Shown: positions 7,823 through 20,358 of the stretch, piece after piece
How positions within the stretch are numbered: the first letter of the stretch is position 1
Layout of the letters: every line of letters begins with the position of its first letter
NCBI RefSeq assembly: GCF_000820005.1
Contig: NZ_CDBL01000015.1
Coordinates: 1-56,258, forward strand
Direction: 5' to 3'
Source of the DNA: Aeromonas piscicola
GTDB lineage: Bacteria; Pseudomonadota; Gammaproteobacteria; Enterobacterales; Aeromonadaceae
DNA: 56,258 nt
Translations under genes and position numbers: made by a program
Notes under the pieces: generated by a model
Seen by the model: the letters and a program-made list of their open reading frames with translations, nothing else
What the model was told of the DNA's origin: nothing
The model's database searches: none

Positions 7823-9055
7823 TCAATGCAGGATCCGGGCACGTATGGTGCCGTTGATCTCCTTGAGCTTGGCGAGGGCCTTCTCGCTGTGCTCCGTCTC
7901 CACGTCGATCACCACGTAACCAATATGGCTGCTGGTCTGCAGGTATTGACCGGCGATGTTGATCCCCTCTTCGGCGAAGATCTGGTTGATCTGGTTCATG
8001 ACGCCCGGCTGGTTGCGGTGAATGTGCAGCAGGCGGCTGGAACCCTTGTGGCCCGGCAGTGAGACTTCCGGGAAATTGACGGCGGAGAGGGTGGAGCCGT
8101 TGTCGGAATACTTGACCAACTTGTTGGCCACTTCCAACCCTATGTTCTCCTGGGCTTCCTGGGTGGAGCCACCTATGTGCGGGGTCAGGATCACGTTGTC
8201 CAGGCCGCGCAACGGGGTCAGGAACTCCTCGTCGTTGGACTTGGGCTCGCTCGGGAAGACGTCGATGGCGGCGCCCGAGAGGTGGCCGCTCTTGATGACG
8301 TCGGCCAGCGCATCTATGTCTACCACGGTACCGCGGGAGGCGTTGATGAAGATGGCGCCCGGTTTCATCATGCGCAGCTGCTCGGCACCGATCAGATCCT
8401 TGGTGGAGGCGGTTTCGGGGACGTGCAGGCTGATGATGTCAGACATGTTGAGCAGCTCGACCATGCTCGGCACCTGAATGGCGTTGCCGAGCGACAGCTT
8501 GTTCTCGATGTCGTAGTAGTAGACCTTCAGGCCTATGCTCTCGGCTATGATGCCGAGCTGGGTGCCGATATGGCCGTAGCCTATGATGCCAAGCTTCTTG
8601 CCACGGGCTTCGACCGAGCGGTTGGCCAGTTTTTCCCACACGCCGCGATGGCACTTGGCGTTCTTCTCCGGGATGCCACGCAGCAGCAGCAGTATCTCTC
8701 CCAGCACCAGTTCGGCCACCGAACGGGTGTTGGAGAAGGGGGCGTTGAAGACGGGGATACCACGCAGGTGGGCGGCATCGAGGTCGACCTGGTTGGTGCC
8801 GATGCAGAAGCAGCCGATGGCAACCAGCTTGCCGGCGGCATCCAGCACCTTCTCGGTGAGCTGGGTACGGGAGCGCAGACCCACGAAATGCACGTCACGA
8901 ATGCGTTCGATCAGATCCTCTTCCGACAGGGAGGTCTTGAGGTACTCCACGCTGGTGTAACCGGCGGCACGAAAGGTTTCCACCGTGTTGGGATGGACTC
9001 CCTCCAGCAGCAGCACCTTGATCTTATCCTTGTCCAGCGAAAACTTGGCAGTCAT
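7823..9055 (-). CDS. serA: D-3-phosphoglycerate dehydrogenase SerA
   Basis: A 410-residue cytoplasmic enzyme oxidising 3-phosphoglycerate to 3-phosphohydroxypyruvate, the first step of serine synthesis. The NAD-binding fold carries KLGIIGYGHIGTQLG (about 153-167), and the catalytic Arg, Glu and His lie in INASRGTVVD, DVFPSEP and LTPHIGGST. A C-terminal ACT domain (from about residue 338, HIHRNQPGVMNQINQIF...IDVETEHS) is present, as in the serine-inhibited E. coli enzyme, so serine feedback is expected. Length equals the E. coli protein. The ATG at 9055 has GAGGG upstream. rpiA lies upstream on the same strand with a terminator between, so serA has its own promoter. Confidence 0.97.
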   Translation of the reverse strand: MTAKFSLDKDKIKVLLLEGVHPNTVETFRAAGYTSVEYLKTSLSEEDLIERIRDVHFVGLRSRTQLTEKVLDAAGKLVAIGCFCIGTNQVDLDAAHLRGIPVFNAPFSNTRSVAELVLGEILLLLRGIPEKNAKCHRGVWEKLANRSVEARGKKLGIIGYGHIGTQLGIIAESIGLKVYYYDIENKLSLGNAIQVPSMVELLNMSDIISLHVPETASTKDLIGAEQLRMMKPGAIFINASRGTVVDIDALADVIKSGHLSGAAIDVFPSEPKSNDEEFLTPLRGLDNVILTPHIGGSTQEAQENIGLEVANKLVKYSDNGSTLSAVNFPEVSLPGHKGSSRLLHIHRNQPGVMNQINQIFAEEGINIAGQYLQTSSHIGYVVIDVETEHSEKALAKLKEINGTIRARILH

Positions 9056-9222
9056 GACGATCCCTCTATGTATGCAAAGAATGAGTGCAGATATGGCGTG
9101 TGAAGAAAACCGTAAAGTAACAAAAACGGTTGGGAGAGGGAATATTTGTGACGAAAGTCAAATTCTTTGAAGTTTTCAACGATAGTTGTAAACCATAGTT
9201 TGCAACTCATTGAGGGATAAAT

Positions 9223-9246
9223 GAAAACGGCGCCATCAGGCGCCGT
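9223..9246 (-). terminator. Terminator after rpiA
   Basis: On the reverse strand an 8-bp stem (ACGGCGCC with GGCGCCGT) closes a four-base loop at 9227-9246 and runs into TTTTCAT. It separates rpiA from serA. Confidence 0.8.
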
Positions 9247-9320
9247 CATCCATTCAGGGGGCTATCTTGGGGCATCAGCCTGCGGTGGCTGCGGAACTGA
9301 GCTGCCCCCATCCATAGGTA

Positions 9321-9974
9321 TTACTGGGTAACCACGCCCTCCGGCGTGCCGATCAGCACAACGTCCGCACCGCGGTGGGCGAACAGGCCGTTGGTGACCA
9401 CACCGACGATGGCGTTGAGCTGCACTTCCAGCCCTTTGGCATCCTCGATGGCCATGCCCTTGACGTCCAGTATGATGTTGCCGTTGTCGGTGACCACACC
9501 TTCACGCCACACCGGATTGCCGCCCAGCTTGCGGATCTCGCGGGCCACGTATTCGCGGGCCATGGGGATCACTTCCACTGGCAGCGGGAACTGGCCCAGC
9601 ACGTCCACGGTTTTGGTGTTGTCTATGATGCAGATGAACTTGTCGGCCACGGCCGCCACTATCTTCTCGCGGGTCAGGGCCGCGCCACCGCCCTTGATCA
9701 TGTCGCGGGTCGCATTGATCTCGTCGGCACCATCCACGTAGACGGAGAGGGCATCAATGTCGTTGAGGTCAAACACCTGGATGCCAAAGCCCTTGAGGCG
9801 CTCGGTGGAGGCCACTGAGCTGGATACGGCCCCCTTGATCTCGTCCTTCATGGTCGCCAGCGCGTCGATGAAGTGGTTGACGGTAGAGCCTGTGCCGACC
9901 CCGACTATGGTGCCGGGAACCACGTACTTGAGCGCAGCCCAACCGGCCGCCTTCTTCATTTCATCTTGAGTCAT
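9321..9974 (-). CDS. rpiA: Ribose-5-phosphate isomerase A
   Basis: A 217-residue enzyme interconverting ribose-5-phosphate and ribulose-5-phosphate in the non-oxidative pentose phosphate pathway. The N-terminal [18 protein letters not shown], the phosphate loop [14 protein letters not shown] (about 24-37), the catalytic VDGADEIN (80-87), [11 protein letters not shown] (94-104) and the C-terminal [15 protein letters not shown] are all characteristic. Length matches E. coli RpiA. A perfect TATAAT lies about 30 bases ahead of the start. The serA/rpiA/fau neighbourhood is the same as in Enterobacteriaceae. Confidence 0.97.
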   Translation of the reverse strand: MTQDEMKKAAGWAALKYVVPGTIVGVGTGSTVNHFIDALATMKDEIKGAVSSSVASTERLKGFGIQVFDLNDIDALSVYVDGADEINATRDMIKGGGAALTREKIVAAVADKFICIIDNTKTVDVLGQFPLPVEVIPMAREYVAREIRKLGGNPVWREGVVTDNGNIILDVKGMAIEDAKGLEVQLNAIVGVVTNGLFAHRGADVVLIGTPEGVVTQ

Positions 9975-10003
9975 GATGGATCCTTTGGGGAAAAAGCGGG
10001 CGC

Positions 10004-10009
10004 ATTATA
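10004..10009 (-). promoter_or_regulatory. Probable -10 element of the rpiA promoter
   Basis: The reverse strand reads TATAAT followed by a GC-rich discriminator (GCGCCC), about 30 bases before the rpiA ATG. No good -35 is visible 16-18 bases upstream, so activity may depend on other contacts. Confidence 0.45.
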
Positions 10010-10214
10010 TCCAAGCATCCCCCTCAGAGCGACCACAGCGCTCACGTTCCGGCCCAAAAACCCCCAAGATGTAAATCGTTTGCCTGTTTATTGAGCCCTG
10101 TCACCCGGACGGGGCAGAGCTATGTGCAAAAGTGGCGGTATCGCGCGCAAAACGGAGCAGGCCAAGCCCAAGACAGAGAGGGGCAGGCAGTCAGTACGGG
10201 CCGATGCCTGATGG

Positions 10215-10814
10215 TCATGGAAATTGCCAGCAGCGGCTGGGGGTGATGATCTGCGGCAGCGGCACGTCCCACTGCTCCTGTGGCACGGCATCCACCTGTT
10301 GGCAGTCGTGGGCGATCCCCAGCGGTTTGGGGCCCAGCCTGTGTTCATGCCAGCAGGCGAGGGTGCGATCGTAATAGCCGCCGCCCATGCCTAGCCGGTT
10401 GCCCTCGGCATCGAACGCCACCAGCGGAGTGCAAATAAGGTCCAGGGTGCTGTGAGGCACCACCTGGGACATGTCCAGCTCAGGCTCGGCGATGCCATAG
10501 CGATTGCGGGTCATGGGGCTGGTGGCGGTATAGCGCAAGAAGAGCAGGTGACCCGGAGTGAAGGGGTGCAGCACCGGCAGGTAGACCTCTTTTTGCTGGG
10601 CCCAGAGCCAGTGGATGGCGGGCAGGGGATTGAGTTCGCCATCGTTGGCCAGATAGAGGGCGATGCGTCTGGCCGCCAGTATCTCCGGATGTTGCTTGAA
10701 CTGGGCAACCAGCCGCTGGGCGGCTTCCTGCTGCTCGGCCTGGCTCAGGCTCTTTCTGCGCTGGCGGATGAGCTGGCGCAGGGATTGTCTTTCAGGCTGG
10801 GTATCATCCGGCAT
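10215..10814 (-). CDS. fau: 5-formyltetrahydrofolate cyclo-ligase
   Basis: A 199-residue enzyme (YgfA/Fau) that converts 5-formyl-THF to 5,10-methenyl-THF with ATP. Family features are the N-terminal LRQLIRQRRKSLS, the EVYLPVL segment, the phosphate-binding RYGIAEPE and the strongly conserved GNRLGMGGGYYDRTL near residues 149-163. The ATG at 10814 follows AGAGGAG; an earlier in-frame start adds seven residues without a better ribosome site. In enterobacteria fau follows zapA and the 6S RNA gene ssrS. Here the space upstream is only about 150 bases before the next gene, and I could not find 6S RNA in it. Confidence 0.93.
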   Translation of the reverse strand: MPDDTQPERQSLRQLIRQRRKSLSQAEQQEAAQRLVAQFKQHPEILAARRIALYLANDGELNPLPAIHWLWAQQKEVYLPVLHPFTPGHLLFLRYTATSPMTRNRYGIAEPELDMSQVVPHSTLDLICTPLVAFDAEGNRLGMGGGYYDRTLACWHEHRLGPKPLGIAHDCQQVDAVPQEQWDVPLPQIITPSRCWQFP

Positions 10815-10970
10815 GGGGGCTCCTCTGGTGTGCACCCGTGTGGTGCAGATGGGTTGCCGTAACGGGTTGGGGTTACCTTAACAAGGCTGGCGAGGGATGA
10901 ACAGCGCGACCAGCCCTGCTTGAATGGGCCGCCGGGCAGGACTCAATGCCCCGTCCGGCAGCGGATTTGG

Positions 10971-12305
10971 TTACTTGTCAGAAGTCTTGCCCATCTGATG
11001 CTTGACGAACACTGCCACCAGCGCTGCCAGCGCCAGGGCCATGGGATAGAAGCTCATGCTCACCACCGCCAGTGGCGACAATGCGAAGATGGAGCCCAGC
11101 AGCAGCGCCTGTGCGCCCCAGGGGATGAGTCCTTGTACCACGCAGGAGAAGATATCCAGCATGGAGGCGGCGCGGCGCGGGGTGACGCCGTGATGCTCCG
11201 CCAGCTCGCGCGCTACCTTGCTGGCCACTATGATGGCCACCGTATTGTTGGCGGTGCAGAGGTTGGTCAGCCCCACCACGCCGGCGATGCCGAGCTCGGC
11301 CGCCTTCTCGTTCTGCTCGCCATCGTGCTGGCGGGTAAAGCGGGCGATCAGGGCGCTGATCCGCTCGCTGATCCAGGCCAGCCCGCCCTGGCGCTCCATC
11401 AGGGCGCCGAGACCGCCGATCAGCATGGAGAGCAGGAAGATCTCCTGCATGCCGGTGAAGCCTTGATAGATGTCCTTGCTGAACTGGCCCAGCGGATAAT
11501 CGCTGACCATGCCCACGGCGCCGGCGGCCAGTATGCCAATGCCCAGTACCATGAAGACGTTCATGCCGGACAGGGCCAGCACCAGGATCAGCAGGTAGGG
11601 CATCACCTTGAACAGATCCGCATGGGCTGTCGTGGCGGGGGCTTCCCCTACGGATCCCAGGGTCAGATAGAGCAGGATCACTGCGATGGCGGCGGGGGCG
11701 GCAATCTTGAAGTTCTCGCGAAACTTGTCCTTCATCTCGCAGCCCTGGCTGCGGGTCGCGGCTATGGTGGTGTCGGAGATGATGGAGAGGTTATCGCCGA
11801 ACATGGCGCCGGAGAGAATGGTGCCGGCCATCAGTACCGGATCGATACCGGCTGCCTGGGCCACGCCAAGAGCCACGGGGGCCACGGCACCGATCGTGCC
11901 CATGGAGGTGCCCATGGCAGTGGCAATAAAGGCAGAGATGAGGAACAGCCCCGGCAGCAGGAACCAGCCCGGGATCAGCGACAGACCGAGTGCAACAGTG
12001 GCATCGACTCCACCGGTGGCTTTGGCCACGGTGGCGAAGGCGCCAGCCAGCAGATAGATGATGCACATCGCCATTATGCTGCTGTCACCCACCCCCTTGA
12101 AGAAGGTTTCAAGGTTCTTGTTGAACCCCTCTTTCCCCAGCGTCAGTGCCAGCATGACGGCGGGCAGTGCAGCCACGGGGGTGGGCAGCTGATAGAAGGC
12201 GAATTCCACCCCCTGCAGGGTAAGCCAGGTGCCGGTACCGATAAAGAGAGCGAGAAAGACCAGAAGAGGCAGCAGGGCTCTGGCACTGGGTTGGGTCTGG
12301 ATCAT
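10971..12305 (-). CDS. NhaC-family transporter, possibly the methionine transporter MetT
   Basis: A 444-residue polytopic inner-membrane protein of the NhaC (ion transporter) superfamily, with about eleven hydrophobic segments. Family-typical motifs are ATAMGTSMGTIGAVAPVA, SGAMFGDNLSIISDTTIAA and LTNLCTANNTVAIIV. NhaC proteins exchange Na+ for H+, but the superfamily also holds amino-acid carriers such as lysine and methionine transporters, so the substrate cannot be fixed from sequence. The ATG at 12305 follows AGAGGAA; the longer reading to 12377 has no support. About 125-140 bases upstream lies a sequence resembling tandem MetJ boxes, which is the only reason to favour a methionine role. 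Confidence 0.85.
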   Translation of the reverse strand: MIQTQPSARALLPLLVFLALFIGTGTWLTLQGVEFAFYQLPTPVAALPAVMLALTLGKEGFNKNLETFFKGVGDSSIMAMCIIYLLAGAFATVAKATGGVDATVALGLSLIPGWFLLPGLFLISAFIATAMGTSMGTIGAVAPVALGVAQAAGIDPVLMAGTILSGAMFGDNLSIISDTTIAATRSQGCEMKDKFRENFKIAAPAAIAVILLYLTLGSVGEAPATTAHADLFKVMPYLLILVLALSGMNVFMVLGIGILAAGAVGMVSDYPLGQFSKDIYQGFTGMQEIFLLSMLIGGLGALMERQGGLAWISERISALIARFTRQHDGEQNEKAAELGIAGVVGLTNLCTANNTVAIIVASKVARELAEHHGVTPRRAASMLDIFSCVVQGLIPWGAQALLLGSIFALSPLAVVSMSFYPMALALAALVAVFVKHQMGKTSDK

Positions 12306-12722
12306 GTGTTCCTCTGTGGTTGAACATGACCTCCCTGTCGCAGCCAGCCCAGATAGGGGAGTGAGCCTGGCGGGCATCCTGCCGCTATGGGGCGCCTACA
12401 GTAGTGAGTCAGGGCCATTCGGTCAAGATAGACGTCCAGATGGATAAGGATTTTTATCAGCCAATTCTGATGTGATTGAAATATCAAAAGTATGTTCGGA
12501 AATATTAATCAATACTGTTTATTGTTCGGCATTGTCTTGGGACATACAGGGCACTTTTCACAGACATGTCATTTGGCGGACGGGGCTGACGGGCTAATGA
12601 CACTGAATATACGGGCTATCTGTGTTTGGAGTAGGCCACCAACGCCGCCTTGCACGTGCTGGATATGGCACTCGCATCTGCAGGCAATGAGGCGGCCTTG
12701 ATAGTCGGTGAGGGCGGCGCTG
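12306..12722. other. Gene-free stretch ahead of the NhaC-family gene
   Basis: About 415 bases lie between the NhaC-family start and the alpha/beta hydrolase stop, both on the reverse strand. The right half is more AT-rich and shows no convincing coding frame. The only recognisable item is the possible met-box pair at 12430-12445. No lysine or SAM riboswitch core was found. Confidence 0.6.
12430..12445 (-). promoter_or_regulatory. Possible MetJ operator (met boxes)
   Basis: Two adjacent octamers on the plus strand, AGACGTCC then AGATGGAT, compare with the MetJ consensus AGACGTCT. The first matches at seven of eight positions and the second at about five. Two weakly matched boxes are at the edge of credibility. 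Confidence 0.3.
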
Positions 12723-14744
<2,022 letters not shown>

Positions 14745-14798
14745 GCGGCCAAGGTGGCGGCAGGCGGGCCGTAATGGGCCCCTCCTGACAATGTTGCC

Positions 14799-14823
14799 AA
14801 ACCCCGGTTCGCCGGGGTTTTTC
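14799..14823 (+). terminator. Rho-independent terminator after dapB
   Basis: AAACCCCGG pairs with CCGGGGTTT around four bases, and the run of T continues to 14822. It lies 55 bases past the dapB stop. Confidence 0.85.
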
Positions 14824-15052
14824 ATATATTTTTGTATAAATGGCGCTTACACCCTGTTTTTTATGTGAAATGGCCTAAACCTCTTCTTTACCCAATTCAT
14901 CCCATCCGGCTATGGCTCAAATGTCATCAAAGGGTAACGGGATTGAGCTTCAACACCCCCTGCACCCGCATTTTTTTACATGACATGAAAAAGACTAAAA
15001 ATTCAAAACAAGAAAAACGTTTTCTATTTTTGTTTGGCACTCATCTGTCAAT

Positions 15053-15075
15053 AAAAGGCTCGTTTAAGCCTTTTT
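15053..15075 (+). terminator. Terminator-like hairpin far upstream of carA
   Basis: AAAAGGCT pairs with AGCCTTTT around a six-base loop and ends in five T. It could be a second stop for dapB transcripts or a leader terminator of a distal car promoter. Confidence 0.5.
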
Positions 15076-15244
15076 GAATTTTTTCTTTAAATTATAATTT
15101 ATTGTTTTTTAGGGTTTAAAAGTCATTTTTTGTGAGTTGAGTGGCATGAGTGCTCCCTTTTGTGTCGGGTTTTGGCTTTTCTTTTGATGGCGGGGGTTGC
15201 AAAGCGATCGAGTGCATAGATAATGGGTAATGTTGCTTGTTTAT

Positions 15245-15258
15245 TGAATTTAGATGCA
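15245..15258 (+). promoter_or_regulatory. Candidate ARG box (ArgR operator) upstream of carA
   Basis: TGAAT-TTAG-ATGCA matches the TGAAT-W4-ATTCA palindrome at nine of ten half-site positions. It lies about 160 bases ahead of the carA start. ArgR usually binds two boxes three bases apart; the neighbouring sequence gives only a weak second match. Confidence 0.45.
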
Positions 15259-15416
15259 TTTAAAACGAGAAAAGACGTTGAAATGCGATCGTTTTTAAGT
15301 AGAATGCGCCCAATTTGCCAGAAATCTGCCGGGTTTGAGCCCTGTTTCAAACAGCGTCCGGACCCGCAACACCCAGGTAAATTGCTGAATTTAAAGCTAA
15401 ATAACTGGAGGTTGTC

Positions 15417-16568
15417 TTGAATCACACTGCATTGCTAGTGCTGGAAGATGGAACTGTGTTCAAAGGCGTGTCGATAGGCGCCGAGGGATGTTCCGTTGGT
15501 GAAGTGGTTTTCAATACGTCGATGACGGGCTATCAGGAAATCCTTACCGATCCCTCTTATTCCCGTCAGATAGTCACCCTCACTTACCCCCATATAGGCA
15601 ACACCGGCACCAACAGCGAAGATGAAGAGTCCAGTCAAATCCACGCGCAGGGATTGATCATCCGGGACCTTCCGATACTTGCCTCCAATTTCCGCAATCA
15701 GCAATCCCTCTCCGATTACCTCAAGTCTCACAACATCGTTGGCATCGCCGACATCGACACCCGAAAACTGACCCGCATCCTGCGCGAGAAAGGCGCCCAG
15801 GCTGGCTGCATTTATGCCGGTAAAGAGGTGGCGGGCAAACAGGTCGATGAGGCATATGCCCTCGAACAGGCGCGCGCCTTCCCCGGTCTCAAGGGGATGG
15901 ACTTGGCCAAGGAAGTGACGGTTGAGCAGCCCTACGCCTGGACCGAAGGCAGCTGGCAGCTTGGCAAGGGGCATGTCACCCCGGCGGCCGATGAACTCAA
16001 ATACCACGTGGTGGCCTACGACTTTGGCGTCAAGCGCAACATTTTGCGCATGCTGGTGGATCGTGGCTGCCGCCTGACGGTGGTGCCGGCCAAGACCCCG
16101 GCCGCCGAAGTGCTGGCGATGAATCCCGATGGCATCTTCCTCTCAAACGGCCCGGGTGACCCCGAGCCCTGCGACTACGCCATCGCGGCCATCAAGGCTT
16201 TCCTCAATACCAACACCCCGGTGTTTGGCATCTGCCTGGGTCACCAGCTGCTGGGTCTGGCCTCCGGTGCCAAGACGATGAAGATGAAGTTTGGCCACCA
16301 CGGAGCCAACCACCCGGTGAAGAGTCTCGATGACAACACTGTGATGATCACCGCCCAGAACCACGGTTTCGCGGTCGATGAGCACAATTTGCCGGCTTGC
16401 CTGCGTGCCACCCACGTCTCCCTGTTTGACGGTTCCTTGCAAGGTATCCACCGCACCGACCGTCCGGCCTTCAGCTTCCAGGGTCACCCCGAGGCGAGCC
16501 CGGGCCCGCACGACTGTGCCGGTCTGTTCGACCACTTTATTGAATTGATCAAGCAGTATCGCGCTTAA
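15417..16568 (+). CDS. carA: Carbamoyl-phosphate synthase small (glutaminase) subunit
   Basis: A 383-residue subunit that hydrolyses glutamine and passes ammonia to CarB for carbamoyl phosphate, used for arginine and pyrimidines. The class I amidotransferase triad is visible: Cys273 in [12 protein letters not shown], His357 and Glu359 in [13 protein letters not shown]. The N-terminal small-subunit domain has [17 protein letters not shown]. The start codon is TTG at 15417, with GGAGG upstream; E. coli carA also starts with TTG, so this is a conserved rare start and may damp translation. carB begins 16 bases after the stop. Confidence 0.97.
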   Translation: MNHTALLVLEDGTVFKGVSIGAEGCSVGEVVFNTSMTGYQEILTDPSYSRQIVTLTYPHIGNTGTNSEDEESSQIHAQGLIIRDLPILASNFRNQQSLSDYLKSHNIVGIADIDTRKLTRILREKGAQAGCIYAGKEVAGKQVDEAYALEQARAFPGLKGMDLAKEVTVEQPYAWTEGSWQLGKGHVTPAADELKYHVVAYDFGVKRNILRMLVDRGCRLTVVPAKTPAAEVLAMNPDGIFLSNGPGDPEPCDYAIAAIKAFLNTNTPVFGICLGHQLLGLASGAKTMKMKFGHHGANHPVKSLDDNTVMITAQNHGFAVDEHNLPACLRATHVSLFDGSLQGIHRTDRPAFSFQGHPEASPGPHDCAGLFDHFIELIKQYRA

Positions 16569-16584
16569 GAGGAAAAGAGAAGCC

Positions 16585-19809
<3,225 letters not shown>

Positions 19810-19873
19810 GGATTGCGTAACAAGGGCAGGGGAGTCTTTCTCTCCTTCTTTGCACAACACCCGCGAACCTGAA

Positions 19874-19899
19874 AAACCCCGCCAGCGATGGCGGGGTTT
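19874..19899 (+). terminator. Rho-independent terminator after carB
   Basis: AAACCCCGCC pairs with GGCGGGGTTT around six bases; T-rich sequence follows (TTTCTGTTTTTT). Confidence 0.85.
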
Positions 19900-20011
19900 C
19901 TGTTTTTTGGCGGCTCTGACCAGCCTCCGTCATGGGGGAAAGGTGCGCATGGGAGAGGGGATATGGTCATCGGAGGGTGAGATACACCCTATGGGTGGCA
20001 TAAAAGTGATA

Positions 20012-20095
20012 ATGATTGCGCATTGGTGGCTCTGGTTTGCAATCTTTGCAATCACTCGCCTGCCCACCTCTATATACTTGTTTCTCATCACATAA
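20012..20095 (+). CDS. Possible 27-residue leader peptide or small membrane protein upstream of leuA
   Basis: An ATG at 20012 opens a 27-codon frame that is strikingly hydrophobic and aromatic: it starts MIAHWWLWFAIFAI, continues TRLPTS and ends YLFLIT. It would span a membrane once. No strong ribosome site precedes it. Position, just ahead of two hairpins in a long leader, suggests a regulatory peptide, yet it lacks the run of leucine codons seen in classical leu leaders (four Leu among 27, dispersed). It may equally be chance coding. I do not recognise a homologue. Confidence 0.3.
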   Translation: MIAHWWLWFAIFAITRLPTSIYLFLIT

Positions 20096-20193
20096 GGTCG
20101 TCTGCGCCCGCAACAGCGGGGTGCGAGGATCAGGGCCAGTTGCTTATCCGGCAGCCGAGGCCGGCCCCTTTATCCATAGGGACCACAGGAAAC

Positions 20194-20222
20194 CGGTTGT
20201 GGGGTTACCACCCACGCAACCG
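20194..20222 (+). promoter_or_regulatory. Stable hairpin in the leuA leader
   Basis: A ten-pair stem interrupted by a two-base bulge (CGGTTGTGGG with CCCA, CG bulge, CAACCG) closes a seven-base loop. It lies about 135 bases ahead of the leuA ATG, has no T run, and so is not a simple terminator. Confidence 0.4.
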
Positions 20223-20358
20223 TCAGGGCCAGCGTTACCGCGCAAGCCCGCTTCCCCCTCCTTACCCCGTCAGCTTGCCTGCCCAGTCGCGTCGTTGCTC
20301 ACCTTCATTGCCCGCAACGGCGCCGCGCCTCAAGGACATCAGCCAAGGGAATCTGAAT

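Larger units (their letters stand above)
14745..15416. other. AT-rich control region between dapB and carA
   Basis: This 670-base stretch holds the dapB terminator (14799-14823), then strongly AT-rich sequence with a second terminator-like hairpin (15053-15075), an A/T-flanked AACGTTT core at 15011-15025 faintly like a PurR site, and an ARG-box candidate at 15245-15258. Short open frames on both strands show no protein-like features. It most likely carries the carAB promoters, which in E. coli answer to pyrimidines and arginine. Confidence 0.6.
19810..20358. other. Leader region of leuA with a small open frame and hairpins
   Basis: After the carB terminator come about 110 bases with no clear feature. 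Then follows a short open frame (20012-20095), a hairpin CCCGC/GCGGG at 20107-20120, and a strong stem at 20194-20222 (CGGTTG TGGG with CCCA..CAACCG). Roughly 135 more bases lead to leuA. No T-box and no known riboswitch core was found on the plus strand. Confidence 0.55.

Noticed and set aside
10815..10970. 6S RNA gene (ssrS) expected upstream of fau
   Set aside because: The space is about 155 bases and I could not find the long, bulged 6S hairpin or its conserved closing segments.
20005..20030. Fur-box-like GATAATGAT near the leuA leader frame
   Set aside because: Only the first half matches; the second half of the palindrome is poor and leuA is not an expected Fur target.
20191..20222. 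T-box-like sequence in the leuA leader
   Set aside because: A GGGTGGTAACC string appears only on the strand opposite to leuA, and no specifier stem is seen.
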